Shown: positions 53,614 through 64,000 of the stretch, piece by piece | How the letters are laid out: each line of letters begins with the position of its first letter | Position numbering within the stretch: the stretch's first letter is position 1 | From: Rhipidocladum racemiflorum | Lineage: Eukaryota; Streptophyta; Magnoliopsida; Poales; Poaceae | Reading direction: 5' to 3' | Assembly: GCA_036346355.1 (NCBI GenBank) | Contig: CM070569.1 | Span: 60,970,561 to 61,034,560, forward strand | DNA length: 64,000 nucleotides | Position numbers and translations under genes: made by a program | Notes under the pieces: model-generated | Databases searched by the model: none | What the model was told of the DNA's origin: nothing | Seen by the model: only the letters and a program-made list of their open reading frames with translations

Positions 53614-56600
53614 TCACATTGCTAGTGACTGGTTGGCGTAACCAGGCTTCTCATAAGAGTAATGCATGTTATTTCTTACTCGGCAGTGCCTCCAGCCATT
53701 ATCCACGCCGCTATGCTCATCGGCACGGTACTTTGATTTCATGGCCTTCGAGCTAATAGGGCCTCGTCTAGCTCTATTTCTGCTGCTCCTCCTGCCTGAC
53801 TCATTATTTTGCCCTCTACAGTGTCCATATGACCCGCCTTGGCTGTCAGCCACATAAGTGCTATCTCTATGGTTGTCCCATGAATCTGTCTGTATAGCTG
53901 CAGAACCCCAACCGTAATCACGTTTCCATGCATCCAGGGAGTCACCCTTCATGTCCCAGTTGGACGTGCAGAGCATGGTTGGCGCCTCCCAGTTGCTTGT
54001 TTGACCTCGCTGTTCGACATACATGTCCCAATTTCCTGATCTTTGCTGAACAGTTGTTTGTGCAGGCTGGTTGACATAACTATCCCATTTTACTGAGCAT
54101 TGCTTGCCATTTGCTTCAATGGGCTGTTCCACGTGATTATCCCAGTTTACAGAGTACTGCTGACCGGGAGTGTTGTTTGTTTCCCCATCACCCCATCCTG
54201 TGGCTGGAACTGGCTTGTCTGTGAAAATAAAGGAGTCCCAACCATCAGGAGCCGCATTATCGCTTTTGGGAACAGCACGCCGTGACCTCTCCAGATCAGC
54301 CACCAATTCAGGATCAACATGTTCATCTGGGTTGACCATGTCAATATACATGGTTGGGTCAGGTAAAGGGATATCACAAGGTTGACCATGATATATGGCA
54401 TAGAAACGGGCCTTTGCTTCTTTGAAAGCTTCTAATGCGGCTGAATCATCCCATTCAACAACATTTTTGTACAATGACATCAATTTCTTGGTCTCACACA
54501 GTTTGCCCCAGGGGATAGCACAAGCTACAGTGCAAAACTTCTTCTCCCACAATGGAACAGCGAAATTCCCACCCCCTGAAAGTCAAACATAAACCATGTG
54601 TTGTGACTTGTGAGTACATGACACTAATCTATGTAGAGAAAAGAACTTCTGTTTGTTACTATTGCTTCAATATTGGAATGTAAGAACACTGACCAGAGGA
54701 AAACTTCAACGGGAATAAGGCAGCAAAAGATAAGAGAGGGACTAACTAGGAGCCATGAATATACCTTGTAGTAACATATGCAGATAAACTAAAATAAAAG
54801 GGGTACTTTTACTTAATGCTAGCAAAACAACATGAACTATTGCAAATTTGGCATAATAAAAGACTAGATCGCATATCAATAAATCTAGTACTTACAGTGG
54901 GGAACAACAAAAGGCAAGGGCGGAACTAGAGAAAAAATTATCAGGGTTCACCACTTCATCATATATGTGATAACAACTTATTATTCTTACCATTTGCTTG
55001 TTATTTGCCTCCCGGTGTCACAAAATTTAGATCAAAAGAGTTCACATATACTATATATATAGACTAATATACAATAAATTTTTTTATATATAGATTAACA
55101 CACACTATTTTTTTTTTTGACCCGGTGTCCTGTGACACCGGGTAAGTGAATCTAGTTCCGCCCCTGATAAAAGGAATTGCCAAAATCTCTGTTACTGGCA
55201 ATAAATTCATCAGAGAGTACAGTTTCAACTTAGGTTAGTCACAGAGTTCAAATTAGCTTTCACCCGTAAATATGGCCCGAAAGTGCAAACTTCCATGAAC
55301 TTTTTAGCACCCCATGCATGTTCTAACTAGCATGGTCTCATATTCACATAACTGAGTCCAGAATATGAGGTACTACAACTATACGAAATTACAGTACATT
55401 TCTGAAAGGAAAAGGTAAATATTTGGTACATGTAATTTCAAGATGGCTCAATTCACCCCTGTACTATAAAACTGGTTATCTAACACCCTGTACTTGCAAT
55501 ACAAGATGATGTGTCATCCGAGTGGGACCGAATTGTTAGCGGTTCAAAGCATGAGCCATGGCAGCAGATCGAGACGGCTTGACCGGCGATGAGGACAGCG
55601 GTGCTTCGGAATGGGTCGAGTGGCTCAGAGAGAAGCTACAAGCGGCAATGGTTCGGTCGGAGATCAGCGAGCTGGGCGGCGACCATGGCAGCGCTTCAGA
55701 CCAGACCCATACCATAGCTACAAACACTTTTGAGTCGGAGGAGACTGGCCAGATCGCCTTCTTGAGGCTCTCTGGGCTTATCGGACGTCAATCTGTATAG
55801 CCACTGGTCAAACACCCTTCTCCTTAGTCGTTGGCATGGACGCCATTCTTCCCAGTGAACTCGACGATTCCTTCCCTGCGCGTTCTGCTCGACGACGATA
55901 TGACTGATAATCAGAAGCGAGAGGCTCTGCTCTCGAAACTTGACCTCCTCGATTCGATCGATGGGAACTACGGTTTAGGGCCCACTCCGATCTCTCCCTC
56001 CGGTGAGTTTCTCACAAAACCATTCGCGTCGAAATGTGTTCTATCCACCCCCCATTCACCCAAATGGAGTTAATTTCATTTTTCTTGGTCCTAGCTGACG
56101 ACAATCTAGGTTCTTCCCCTTTGGCTCTCACTGGAAAAACCACCATCGTATACCTCCATCAGTAAGTATCGACCCAATTAGTTCACACCAAGGATTAACT
56201 ACTTCGCGTTCTACGTTTTGACACGGTCACACCTCTTCCCTGGCCACCCCGTTGCCATTGCCGTGTGTGCCCTGACCATTGCTACCGCCTTGAGCAATAC
56301 CGGTGTGTCCTCGGTACGCCTATATGCCCGAACCACCACCACTATGTTCGTCACATCACCCTCATTCCATTTTGCCAATTCCCAAGACCCCATTGCCAAC
56401 TTCCCGCCATCACCTAGCCTTGCCTGATGCCACCGGCCGTGTCTCAGTACAGACGCAGAGGAAGAAGATGATCCCCTTCTTTATCTCTCCCTCTTTCTTG
56501 TAGGTGGGCCCCACCTACTAACTCACCCCTTTCTTTAGCCCACCAGATGAGTTGGACTTGGATGCCATGGCATGTCCAAAACCACCTTTCGGGCTGCCGG

Positions 56601-57632
56601 GGAGGGGCGTTCAACTGAACTTTTGAAACGCACAATGGAATTAGGTTATAAAATAGCTCATTACAAGGAGGCCTTGCTAAAGAATCCATCCAATGCTGTA
56701 ATTGTAACACACTCTATTCACTTCCTACTTGAGAGCTGGCGGGGGACATGGATGTGCAGATGAATGATTGACCCCTATCCAATTACAAGGCTTATAATGT
56801 TGAACTGACATTTAATATTTCTGAAAAATAATGGTCATTTTTAGAACAATATGCTATCGTATCAGCATTCTTGTAGAACTGCCAAGAAACACTCGTACTG
56901 GTAATTCTCCTTAAGATTTTGCACTGAAAGATCAGAGCTCTCTGGAATATGTAATGGTCGAGAATGTAACATGAACTCATCAACATTAAATTCCAGACCG
57001 AAATTACTATCAAACTTTACAAATAAGCACCATATATACATAAACAAATCTGTTTGAGCTGAGAACCAGAGAGGTCATAGACATAAACAACCCAGTGCAA
57101 ATTTCGCAAAACATTCCCATCAATTCAAGCAAAGCATATTCACAAACATTGTCAGTATCTAAAGAACGTCACTTATCCTCGCATGTCATTTTCCTGGAAA
57201 GAGTTACATCCTCAAAGAGAAGAGAATGTACTTATCACACCATCGGGGTACGCAGCTACACCATCAACCACAACGATGCTATTTACATGATGTTACTACC
57301 TACCTAGGCAATTTTACCCAAAATGTTACCGCGTCTCCACATTGCCAGGAACACATGGATCATGGAAGAGAGGGAAGGTAACTCCCCCAACCCAAACACA
57401 TTTATTCCCTGCGCATTCTAAAATTCCAACACAGGAAATCGCCCACAAACCGAGATACGGCGCAACCAACCGGACCAAACGCAGGCAAGCAAAGCGCTAA
57501 TATTAGTAAGATTAACAAGGTGAGCACGGATCAAGATTCAAGAGACGAACCTTGAGAGCGTGGTGGCCGCCAATACTTGCCGGGCTCGCCTGCGCCCCTG
57601 CTGTCCCTGTAGCTGGGCCGCCTCTCCCCCAT
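53614..57632 (-). CDS. Plant-specific protein of unknown function with W-D-rich repeats, two exons
   Basis: Coding exons 57632-57551 and 54575-53614, joined in phase across a 2.97-kb GT-AG intron; 347 aa. Exon 1 gives a short basic start (MGERRPSYRDSRGAGEPGKY). The conserved part begins at the junction: GGGNFAVPLWEKKFC, then IPWGKLCETKKLM, VVEWDDSAALEAFKEAKARF and CDIPLPDPTMYIDMVNPD. I recognise this WEKKFC...PDP block as shared by a family of uncharacterised land-plant proteins; no activity is known to me. The middle holds three roughly 20-residue imperfect repeats around VNWDNHVEQP, VKWDSYVNQP and GNWDMYVEQ; the tail is Arg/Ser-rich and may be nuclear. The intron holds a hAT-type MITE and GC-rich inserts. 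A TATA box lies at 58051-58060. The Met at 54552 would drop the conserved GGGNFAVPL segment. Confidence 0.8.
54917..55166. mobile_element. hAT-type MITE in the intron of the minus-strand gene
   Basis: 250 bp with terminal inverted repeats CAAGGGCGGAACTAG and CTAGTTCCGCCCCTG (one mismatch over 15). The flanks ACAAAAGG (54909-54916) and ATAAAAGG (55167-55174) form an 8-bp duplication with one mismatch. The CAGGGGCGGA end is the common grass hAT terminus. Confidence 0.9.
55530..56770. other. GC-rich insert within the intron with coding-like pieces
   Basis: Two short plus-strand pieces look coding-like. 55558-55800 is an 80-codon acidic frame (ASEWVEWLREKLQAAMVRSE). About 55836-56000 gives MDAILPSELDDSF and, in another frame, KREALLSKLDLLDSIDG before a possible GT donor at about 56001. 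Neither was recognised, and they lie antisense within an intron. They may be fragments carried in by an unrecognised transposon. Confidence 0.3.
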
Positions 57633-58050
57633 GGACGACGCCGAGAACTCGAGCCCAGCTCGCGAACACCGGAACTTTCCACCCTCGACCATAGAGATTA
57701 CCCTCCAAGACACGCGGCAAAGGCGCTCCCCGCCGCCACAGGAATCGCTCCACGACGACGACCCCGCCAAAAAAAAAAAAAAAAAACGCCGGAATCCCAC
57801 CCAGCAGCAGGCACCGGCGCGAACAGAAAGGAAGCGATCCTAAAGGCAAAGGTTGCCGCCTCCCACGCGACGCGTTCGGTTAAATCGGGCGGGTAAAAAA
57901 GGAGTTAGCAGATTAAGCGGCGAAACCAACGAGAGACCACGAGCTCGAGAGGGAGGCGGTGGCCAGCCGAGCGAGGAGGCGGTTTGGGCGTCGTCGTTGG
58001 TTTCGCGGCCGAAAGAAGGGGATTTTCTCCATGTAGTTTCTATCGGCCTT

Positions 58051-58060
58051 TATTTATAGC
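58051..58060 (-). promoter_or_regulatory. TATA box of the minus-strand unknown-function gene
   Basis: The minus strand reads GCTATAAATA, about 420 bp upstream of the start codon. A leader of about 390 nt is implied, which includes an 18-A run on the plus strand near 57770 and may itself contain an intron. Confidence 0.55.
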
Positions 58061-58558
58061 TTTGTTTGCACTTTTCCCTATTATCATTTATGGGGCGTAT
58101 TTTCCGAAGATCTTATTCATATGTGATATAACTTTTTTATTAATATAAAATTAATGTAATATTCTCTTTTTTACTTCTTACTTATGTGCTCTATCAGTAT
58201 GTATTAAACTAGGTTAATAAGCGCGCGTGAATGTAAAACGAATCTGTATTTTTTCGGAGAAAAAATGGGCCGCAATGTATTTTTTAAATTTTTGGAGTGT
58301 CTTTCGGAATGCCATTTTTGAATAATTTTTTTTTTTTGGAAAAATGGATCGGGGCGGAAAAATGGATCAAGACGCATTTTTAAAATTTTTGTAGGATCTT
58401 TTTGCCTTTTTTTTTTGGAAAAAATGATCAAAGACGTAATTTACAAATCTTTGAACGACCTTTTCGCGTTGCCTGACACGTGGCATAGGACGTTGAGCTC
58501 CAAAGCTCCCAACTTTAATAGGCAGTGTGTGTGTATATATATAAAAGTGTATATATAG
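58061..58558. other. AT-rich upstream region, no gene
   Basis: Contains three imperfect copies of a roughly 60-70-bp motif with GGAAAAATGGATC and TTTTTAAAATTTTTG words (58240-58450). Nothing else recognised. Confidence 0.4.
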
Positions 58559-58560
58559 TA

Positions 58561-58887
58561 CTCCCTCTCTTGATTTTTATAAGCATCCATATATTTGGAG
58601 ATTCTAAATTTGTAAATTTCGATCAATAATTAGACTAATAATATATAGATTATACGATATAAAAGTGATATGATTAGATTCCTATTTGAAAATACTTTCC
58701 CATGGTTATGATTTTATAGTTATGAATAAAGTATTATAAAAAAGTAACGGTCAAAATTCAACGTTAAAGACTGTACGAAGTAAAACCACATCTTATACAA
58801 ACAAATATATAAAATACTTAAAGATAATAATTAAAAGTAGTCTAGTTATTTTTAATTAATACACACTATAAATTTATACAGAAGGAG
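58561..58887. mobile_element. Stowaway-like MITE (Tc1/mariner type)
   Basis: Ends CTCCCTCTC and GAAGGAG (complement CTCCTTC) are flanked by TA on both sides (58559-58560, 58888-58889). The 327-bp AT-rich interior has no ORF. The CTCCCTC terminus and TA target are the Stowaway pattern in grasses. Confidence 0.7.
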
Positions 58888-59231
58888 TAAAAATAATCCG
58901 GATTTAACACCACCGTACATGGCATTGGTCATACGGTGTGCTACTGCTCGTGCCGATTTGCTATTTGCATTGCTTCATGTGTTAAAAGACTAGGTAGACA
59001 GATCAAAAGAAAAAAAAAACCTTAAGTGATATTTTCCATTCGTTGTGACCAAGTTGCATTTCCTTTTATTTTTCCCACTGTTGCGTCGAAACACTAAAAA
59101 GCGTTGTGAGGCTATTCTTCTTTCTTTTTTTTTTTAACAAAATTTGGCAGGTTCTTGTAGAATTTTCTACGAAATATCTGAAAAAGTCCCTACTCCAAAC
59201 GAGCTAAACTTATGTTTCTTACGAGAAATCA
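58888..59231. other. Intergenic, nothing recognised
   Basis: AT-rich spacer without gene-like structure. Confidence 0.4.
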
Positions 59232-59304
59232 AGTATGACGCGCTAGCATCTCTCCTTTAATACGAGCTCCGGCTTTTCAAAAAAAAAGTATGACGCGCTA
59301 GCAT
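59232..59304 (+). mobile_element. 37-bp poly(A)-tailed retroposon scar with 18-bp target duplication
   Basis: AGTATGACGCGCTAGCAT occurs at 59232-59249 and again at 59287-59304. Between them lie only 37 bp, ending in GGCTTTTCAAAAAAAA. A long direct repeat around a poly(A)-ended insert is the mark of LINE-driven retroposition, so this is an extremely 5'-truncated LINE or SINE. Confidence 0.8.
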
Positions 59305-59737
59305 GGATTTAAATCTCGACTTAGATCTTGAAAGCCCTAGATTTTGAAAGCCCGAGATCTTAAATCTCCGTCAGATAAGAAAAATTAAAAAAAATCAAAG
59401 TACTACATATCCATCCAAATCTCGACGAGATCTTAGCTATTTTGGCTGAAATCTCGGTGTTTTTTTACCGGATTTTGATTTTTTTTTTATCGGATTTGAT
59501 TGGATTTAGGTCAAGGCCATTCATAAAAAATTTGACGTGCTTTTGACCATTTTTCGATCAAAACAAGTTGATCGAAATTTCGGTCGAAATCTCGAATTTC
59601 TTAGTTGAAAGAAAACCGGATTTAAAATTTAATTTTTAAATCTTATCTTAATTTTATTTGAAATTTTAAGTTTTCACTGGAATTTCATATTTCTATCGTC
59701 ACCAAAATTTCAATCAAAAACGAAAATTTAAACCTGT
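59303..59737. mobile_element. Candidate hAT-like element, AAATCTCG-word family
   Basis: Begins ATGGATTTAAATCTCG and ends CGAAAATTTAAACCTGT (loosely inverted). The flanks GCGCTAGC and GCACTAGT match at 6 of 8. The interior repeats AAATCTCGAC and CGAAATTTCG words. The pattern is like the better-supported elements, but the duplication is weak. Confidence 0.4.
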
Positions 59738-60276
59738 GCACTAGTACTAGAATTTTGTTCGTGCTCTAGCTATTTTTTCTGACAGACTGTAGATTTGACC
59801 CGACAGAAATCTACGCCCTAGGTTAGGCTATGTGTCCGATTTTCCTTTGCTCTACTTACCCAAGGTAGACCAGCTAACCGTGACGCGGTGCCTTCGCCGG
59901 TCAGAGTCAGAGAGAAACGTACAATTCATAGGGCAGATCAATAAACGTGGGTTCATGCAAACATCTAGAGAGGTCATAGAAATTGTTGAGGCACCATTTC
60001 GCTGACCAGTGGTCGTGGACTTGTGGGATACTGTTTCCATACAGTCTCTTAAAACTGCAATTTAAGCAGTTCCGCGTGAGCAAACATTGTAGTAAAACGG
60101 ATTTAGACGATCTAAATCGTTCGCTTGCTCGATCGGACGGTTCACACCTGTGGAGAGTGGGGACACCATAGGGATTGCATTTGATCTGTGTCCATGGTCG
60201 TGGGATGGAATCCCGCTCCGCAATAATTTTTTAGATTCCAATGCTTAATCATTTTTATCAAAAAAAAAAAATGTTG

Positions 60277-60345
60277 CAGTCAACTAGAATCAATCCCTGA
60301 TCGATGGAGTGCAAAGCAAGCACTCTTACCGACTGAGTTATGTTT
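60277..60345 (-). repeat. tRNA-derived sequence (SINE head or tRNA relic)
   Basis: The minus strand reads CATAACTCAGTCGGTAAGAG (box A-like), then TGCTTGCTTTGCACTCC and a box B-like GGGATTGATTCTA, spaced as in a tRNA gene. No acceptor stem is evident. A T-rich run (60258-60271) lies near its end. It is more likely a SINE or pseudo-tRNA than a working gene. Confidence 0.5.
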
Positions 60346-61789
60346 TCTATAATTGTATTGTATGTGCACAATGTTATACATGTACCATTCGTGCTATATA
60401 AAAAAAAAACCCCATAATAGTGATAGGCGAGAGCCAACACTACTAGTCAGTTAGTTCGGACGTGCTTAGATTCAAATTCAGTCCTAAGAATACTAATTTT
60501 GATCTATTACGTGCTAATTTCGGTCTAGCTGCGAAATTGGATGAAATTCTGTTCAAATTTACTAATCTACTATAGTAATTTGAATTTTTTCTAATTTTTT
60601 ATTTGTCCAGAATCTAAAATCTTATTCCTAACTGAAATATAAAATCTCGACCGAAATTCACTAAGATTCTAAATCTTATTTATGAGTAATTTATTATTAT
60701 ATCTGCTTTCCGGAGAGGATTAGATTAAAAAAATTGCTAGAAGATAACCGCCGGCCTGTCGCAGTCGTCCAGCAAGTCTGAAGCTTTGCTGCTCTAGTCA
60801 ATTCATAGGCCTCGGATGCAACGGTGAGGTTCAGCTTTGACAAGACGGTACTTCCACTACGCAATTGCTCGCTCGTACGCCTTCTTCTGTACCATTTTGA
60901 TGTGACATGGACAGATCTGAAATGAAGGTCTGCCCGTTTGGACCTCAGTTCTATCTTAAATTTAAAATTTATAGGCTAAATAAAATAAATTATGTTTATA
61001 TTTTTATTCTAAAATATAAATAAGATAATTTATCTAAACACGTTTAATGTATCCATAGCTTCAGCTCCACGGATCTGGTGGAGTTAAAAATACCTAGATC
61101 TGGTGAAGTTGAAGCTCTGCCAAAAAGAGCCGAAATCTTGAGCTGCTGGAGTAAAATTGTGAGGTGTTGCCTAACAGTTGGGCCTTTTCAAGTTGCAAAA
61201 TTTTTACTGTTTTAATCCCTTTTCTCATTTTTTTTTGTAAAAATAGTTCATTTCAAAACTTTTTTTTTATATAAAAATAGCCTCCTCCAGTACAAAAAAA
61301 CCGGTTCCCACGGGCTGAACACACGGCAAAGCGATGTGCCACGGTTCGGTGGCACAGGAGGTCGGCGTCCTGTGGGGGAGAGGGCGCGACGGTGCGATGT
61401 CGCACGCGGGATGTTCCTTCCCACGCAACAATAGCATAGAAGGTGCTTCCGTGATACTATAGCGCAGAAGGTACTTATGCGATACTATAACGTAGAGGGG
61501 AGCTAGATTTGTAAAAAAATTCGCTAGAGAGCAATTTTTTCAAAAAGAAAAAAGGGTAGAGGAGCTAGATGAATGAACAGTTCTCCGATTGCTTCCCACA
61601 AAGACAAACAACCCCTGTTTATGTTTCATCAGTAATAATTGAATACTCCGTACATTAAAGATGGAAAGGTTATGGCGTTCTCCACAAGCCACGTCGGTTT
61701 CGGGACGACGGGTTCGCTCCGCTCGCGGCCATGTCGCCCGTTTAGACCACCCGGATACAGCTTAAATATTTTAATGCTGTCACTTTACA

Positions 61790-61862
61790 CGAGTGGTCAC
61801 ACGATGCAACGGTAATGCTCCGCTTTCTCACGCCATCGGTCTTGCGTTCGATCCCCGTACGC
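61790..61862 (+). repeat. Possible second tRNA-like (SINE-type) sequence
   Basis: GATGCAACGGTAATGCTCC resembles a box A region and GCGTTCGATCCCC is close to the box B consensus (GGTTCGANTCC), 35-40 bp apart. The rest does not fold obviously as a tRNA. Confidence 0.35.
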
Positions 61863-61891
61863 GTCGCCCCACGCGATTTTGGCAAACAAGC

Positions 61892-62270
61892 GCATGAAAT
61901 TTTCTAAAATTATAAATTTTTCACTTTTTGCGGGAAGACCCCCAAAACTTTGTTTTTTTTGGCAAAATAGCGTCCGAATTTTACCAAAATTATAAATTAG
62001 TCCTTTTTATGCGGGAAGGTTGGTTTTTTTTGCAAAACAACGCTCAATTTTTTTTTGAAATTACATATTAGTCCTTTTTGTGGGAAGGCCCCTCAAAACT
62101 TCATTCCTTGGGCGAAATAGCACCAGAAATTACAGATTAGTCCTTTTTTATGCGGAAGGGCCGCAAAACTTTTGAATTTTTGAGAAAAGACGACCGAAAT
62201 CTTTCAAAATTACAGATTAGTCTATTTTTTAGCGGGCGCAAAGACATATTAGTCCATTTTTTCAGGGCAC
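61892..62270. repeat. ~75-bp tandem repeats, about 4.5 copies
   Basis: The phrase AAATTA(C/T)A(A/G)ATTAGTCCTTTT, followed by GCGGGAAGGCCCC, AAAACTTTG and GGCAAAATAGCG-like words, recurs about every 70-80 bp with heavy decay. Confidence 0.75.
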
Positions 62271-62589
62271 TTCTGGAATGTAACACCCCAATTTTTGTGC
62301 TTTTAAAAATGTTTTAAAATAAAAAAGAACCATTTGTATTTTTTTCATTAATTAAAGCTTAATTTAAATTTGCATTTAATTAAAGGTTTAATTTAATTAA
62401 TCTATGCATCAAAAAAGATTTTCAGGGAATTTTTCTGTATTTTTACAATTTTTTGAATGTATTTGCTATTTTATTTGGATTTAATTGGCTTAATTTGAAT
62501 TTCTAGTAATTCCTAAATTCAGAAAATGTTTTTCATTTCCAAAATGTCTATCGGGCCGAATCCCGATAGCCACCCGGTCCAGCCCGCAT

Positions 62590-63585
62590 TGGACCTTGCG
62601 GGCATGAAACTGACACGCATGGCAAGTGGTCACGATCAAGCGAGCATCGGCTAAAGCCGTTGGCCAATAGTAATCTAATCGGAAGGCCTTGCTCACTAGC
62701 GTTCTGAAGAACGAGTGAGCTCTGCACATTCCTTCATGGATATATCTAAGAAGGTATTTACCCTCTTCTTGAGAGATGCACTTGGAGAGGACTCGTGGTG
62801 CTCCTTTGCGGTATAAAGCGCCTTCGATCAACTTGTAAGGAGAGGATCGCCTCATAAGCGGGAATGCTCGGCTTCTTCCTCGAGCAGTGTTCCATGTGCG
62901 AGGTATTGAACGAATGACGTCATCCAATTCACACCATGCTCAAGAAGAGAGACGTTACCACACGCCTTAGTGCCTCTTCTACAGAGGGAATAGAGGGCTT
63001 GTGTAAGTGCTCGACGAGCACTCATGCCGGAGCGAAATTTTGGGAGGAATTGACCTTTGAGAGTTGGTCAGCCAGGGAATTGTCCTTCCTAGGGATGTAG
63101 AGTACCTCGAAATTCTTGAAGTACTTCTCCATCTTCCTTACTTCAATCAGGTAAAGCGCCATTGAGTTATCGGAACACTGATACTCCTTATTGACTTGAT
63201 TGATGACCAACTGTGAATCTCCTTTCACAGTGAGTCACTGGATTCCGAGCGCTTTGCATGCCCGTAGTCCGGCCAAGAGGCCTTCATATTATGCCGCGTT
63301 GTTCGTTGCGGCGAAATGCAATTGGACGGCATACCAGAGTTGCTCTCCTTGGGGGGAGACTAGCACAACTCCAGCCCCCAAGCGTTCATAAGCTCGAGTC
63401 ACATCGAAGTACATGGTCCAACGATCTTCTTTAGGTCTATCAAGCTCGGCAGCGAGTGGCATTGGATTCGTCCACTCCACTACGAAGTCTGCCAAGACTT
63501 GGAATTTGATCGCCGTGCGAGTTGAGAAGTCATCCATAATTTCTCTTCTATTAATAACAAAATTTCTCAAGTTAACAAACAACAT
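62590..63585 (-). pseudogene. Truncated Tat-type gypsy fragment: second RNase H and integrase zinc finger
   Basis: The minus strand reads FQVLADFVVEWTNPMPLAAE, then W.MYFD, VVLVSPQGEQLWYAVQLHFA, ATNNAA and (after a TGA) KGDSQLVINQVNKEYQC and VLYIPRKDNSLADQLSK: the additional RNase H of Tat elements. It continues with GALYRKGAPRVLSKCIS, YIHEGMCRAHSF, RLDYYWPTALADA and CHACQFHARKVQ, the H2C2 zinc finger of integrase, then stops abruptly near 62590 where the integrase core should begin. No LTR was found. It is the same lineage as the element at 1-6934 but a separate copy. Confidence 0.85.
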
Positions 63586-64000
63586 ACATCAACATTAGAA
63601 TATTACAATAAGTCCTAACATTTGCGATACATAATACAATTTCACTATTTAGAACGTTGAAGGTACAACACTAATATATAAAATTTTAATAAGCCTTAAC
63701 ATTTGCGATACAGGATTAGAACAATCATGAATCGTCACTATTAAAGTCAATACCCTCATCTTCGCAATGCTACCAAAAGTCATGTTTACCCTCTCATCGC
63801 TCTGGTAGTCGCAAAGAAGACACAAATCATGGTCTACATCCCCTTGAAGGTCATCTTGTTCAGGCTCACTCCATCTCTTAGCAATTCATTTGACTATATG
63901 GCAACATGCTCAAGGTTGCGAGCTACAACTTTAATATCAATCACGAAGCTATTGAGTTCATTGCTACATGAACATGTGTTAGAACTAAAGTTGTTTTTTG
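63586..64000. other. Window edge, nothing recognised
   Basis: AT-rich sequence with two imperfect copies of AAGTCCTAACATTTGCGATACA/AAGCCTTAACATTTGCGATA (63611 and 63692). No gene or TE domain is legible. Confidence 0.4.

Larger units (their letters stand above)
59746..61890. other. Gene-free AT-rich region with two tRNA-like sequences
   Basis: No coding gene recognised. Contains the tRNA-like stretches at 60277-60345 and 61790-61862 and, at about 61425-61500, three imperfect 33-bp copies of GCATAGAAGGTGCTTCCGTG-type units. Confidence 0.45.

Overview
This is plant nuclear DNA, almost certainly from a grass (Poaceae). The genes have GC-rich first exons, GT-AG introns, TATA boxes and AATAAA signals. 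The spacers are packed with nested LTR retrotransposons of the Tat, Tekay and copia types familiar from rice and other cereals, together with CACTA, hAT-like and Stowaway-like elements. No bacterial, organellar or viral genome features are seen. The species cannot be named from sequence alone.

Layout. 1-6934: decayed Tat/RIRE2-like Ty3/gypsy element on the minus strand, with a complete 5' LTR at 6077-6934 and its other end outside the window. 7382-7660: frameshifted piece of a GDSL esterase gene. 7819-12204: complete non-autonomous CACTA transposon (15-bp perfect terminal inverted repeats, TAC target duplication) carrying exon-like pieces of host genes, one resembling the C-terminal part of a RecQ-type helicase. 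12378-12966: hAT-like element. 13480-13960: intact two-exon gene for a secreted eight-cysteine LTP/2S-type protein. 14164-20839: complete copia element without a visible gag. 20970-32671: complete 11.7-kb Tekay-like chromovirus with 2.9-kb LTRs and an extra ORF before gag. 33387-34199: intact single-exon F-box gene. 35882-37670: hAT-like element, then a copia solo LTR interrupted by a second hAT-like element. 38019-43146: complete 12-exon gene for a plant ARP-type AP endonuclease (SAP domain plus exonuclease III fold, about 509 aa). 43525-50645: hAT-like element, gypsy solo LTR, tandem array split by a third hAT-like element, and a fourth with a perfect 8-bp duplication. 52327-52416: relic of the last exon of a second AP endonuclease copy. 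53614-57632 (minus): two-exon gene of a plant-specific family of unknown function with a 3-kb intron. 58061-64000: gene-free, with a Stowaway-like MITE, a tiny poly(A) retroposon scar, tRNA-like sequences, tandem repeats and a Tat gypsy fragment at the right edge.

The four intact genes do not form a pathway or cluster: cell-wall/secreted small protein, SCF ubiquitin ligase adaptor, base-excision repair enzyme, and unknown. The window is best read as a small gene island repeatedly split by transposons. About 18 kb of LTR elements separate the LTP-like gene from the F-box gene, which were originally about 1 kb apart. The most unusual features are (i) a group of hAT-like elements, each built from its own short repeated word, (ii) the copia element with pol but a repeat-rich leader in place of gag, (iii) the CACTA element carrying helicase-like exons, and (iv) a roughly 31-bp motif conserved between otherwise diverged gypsy LTRs.
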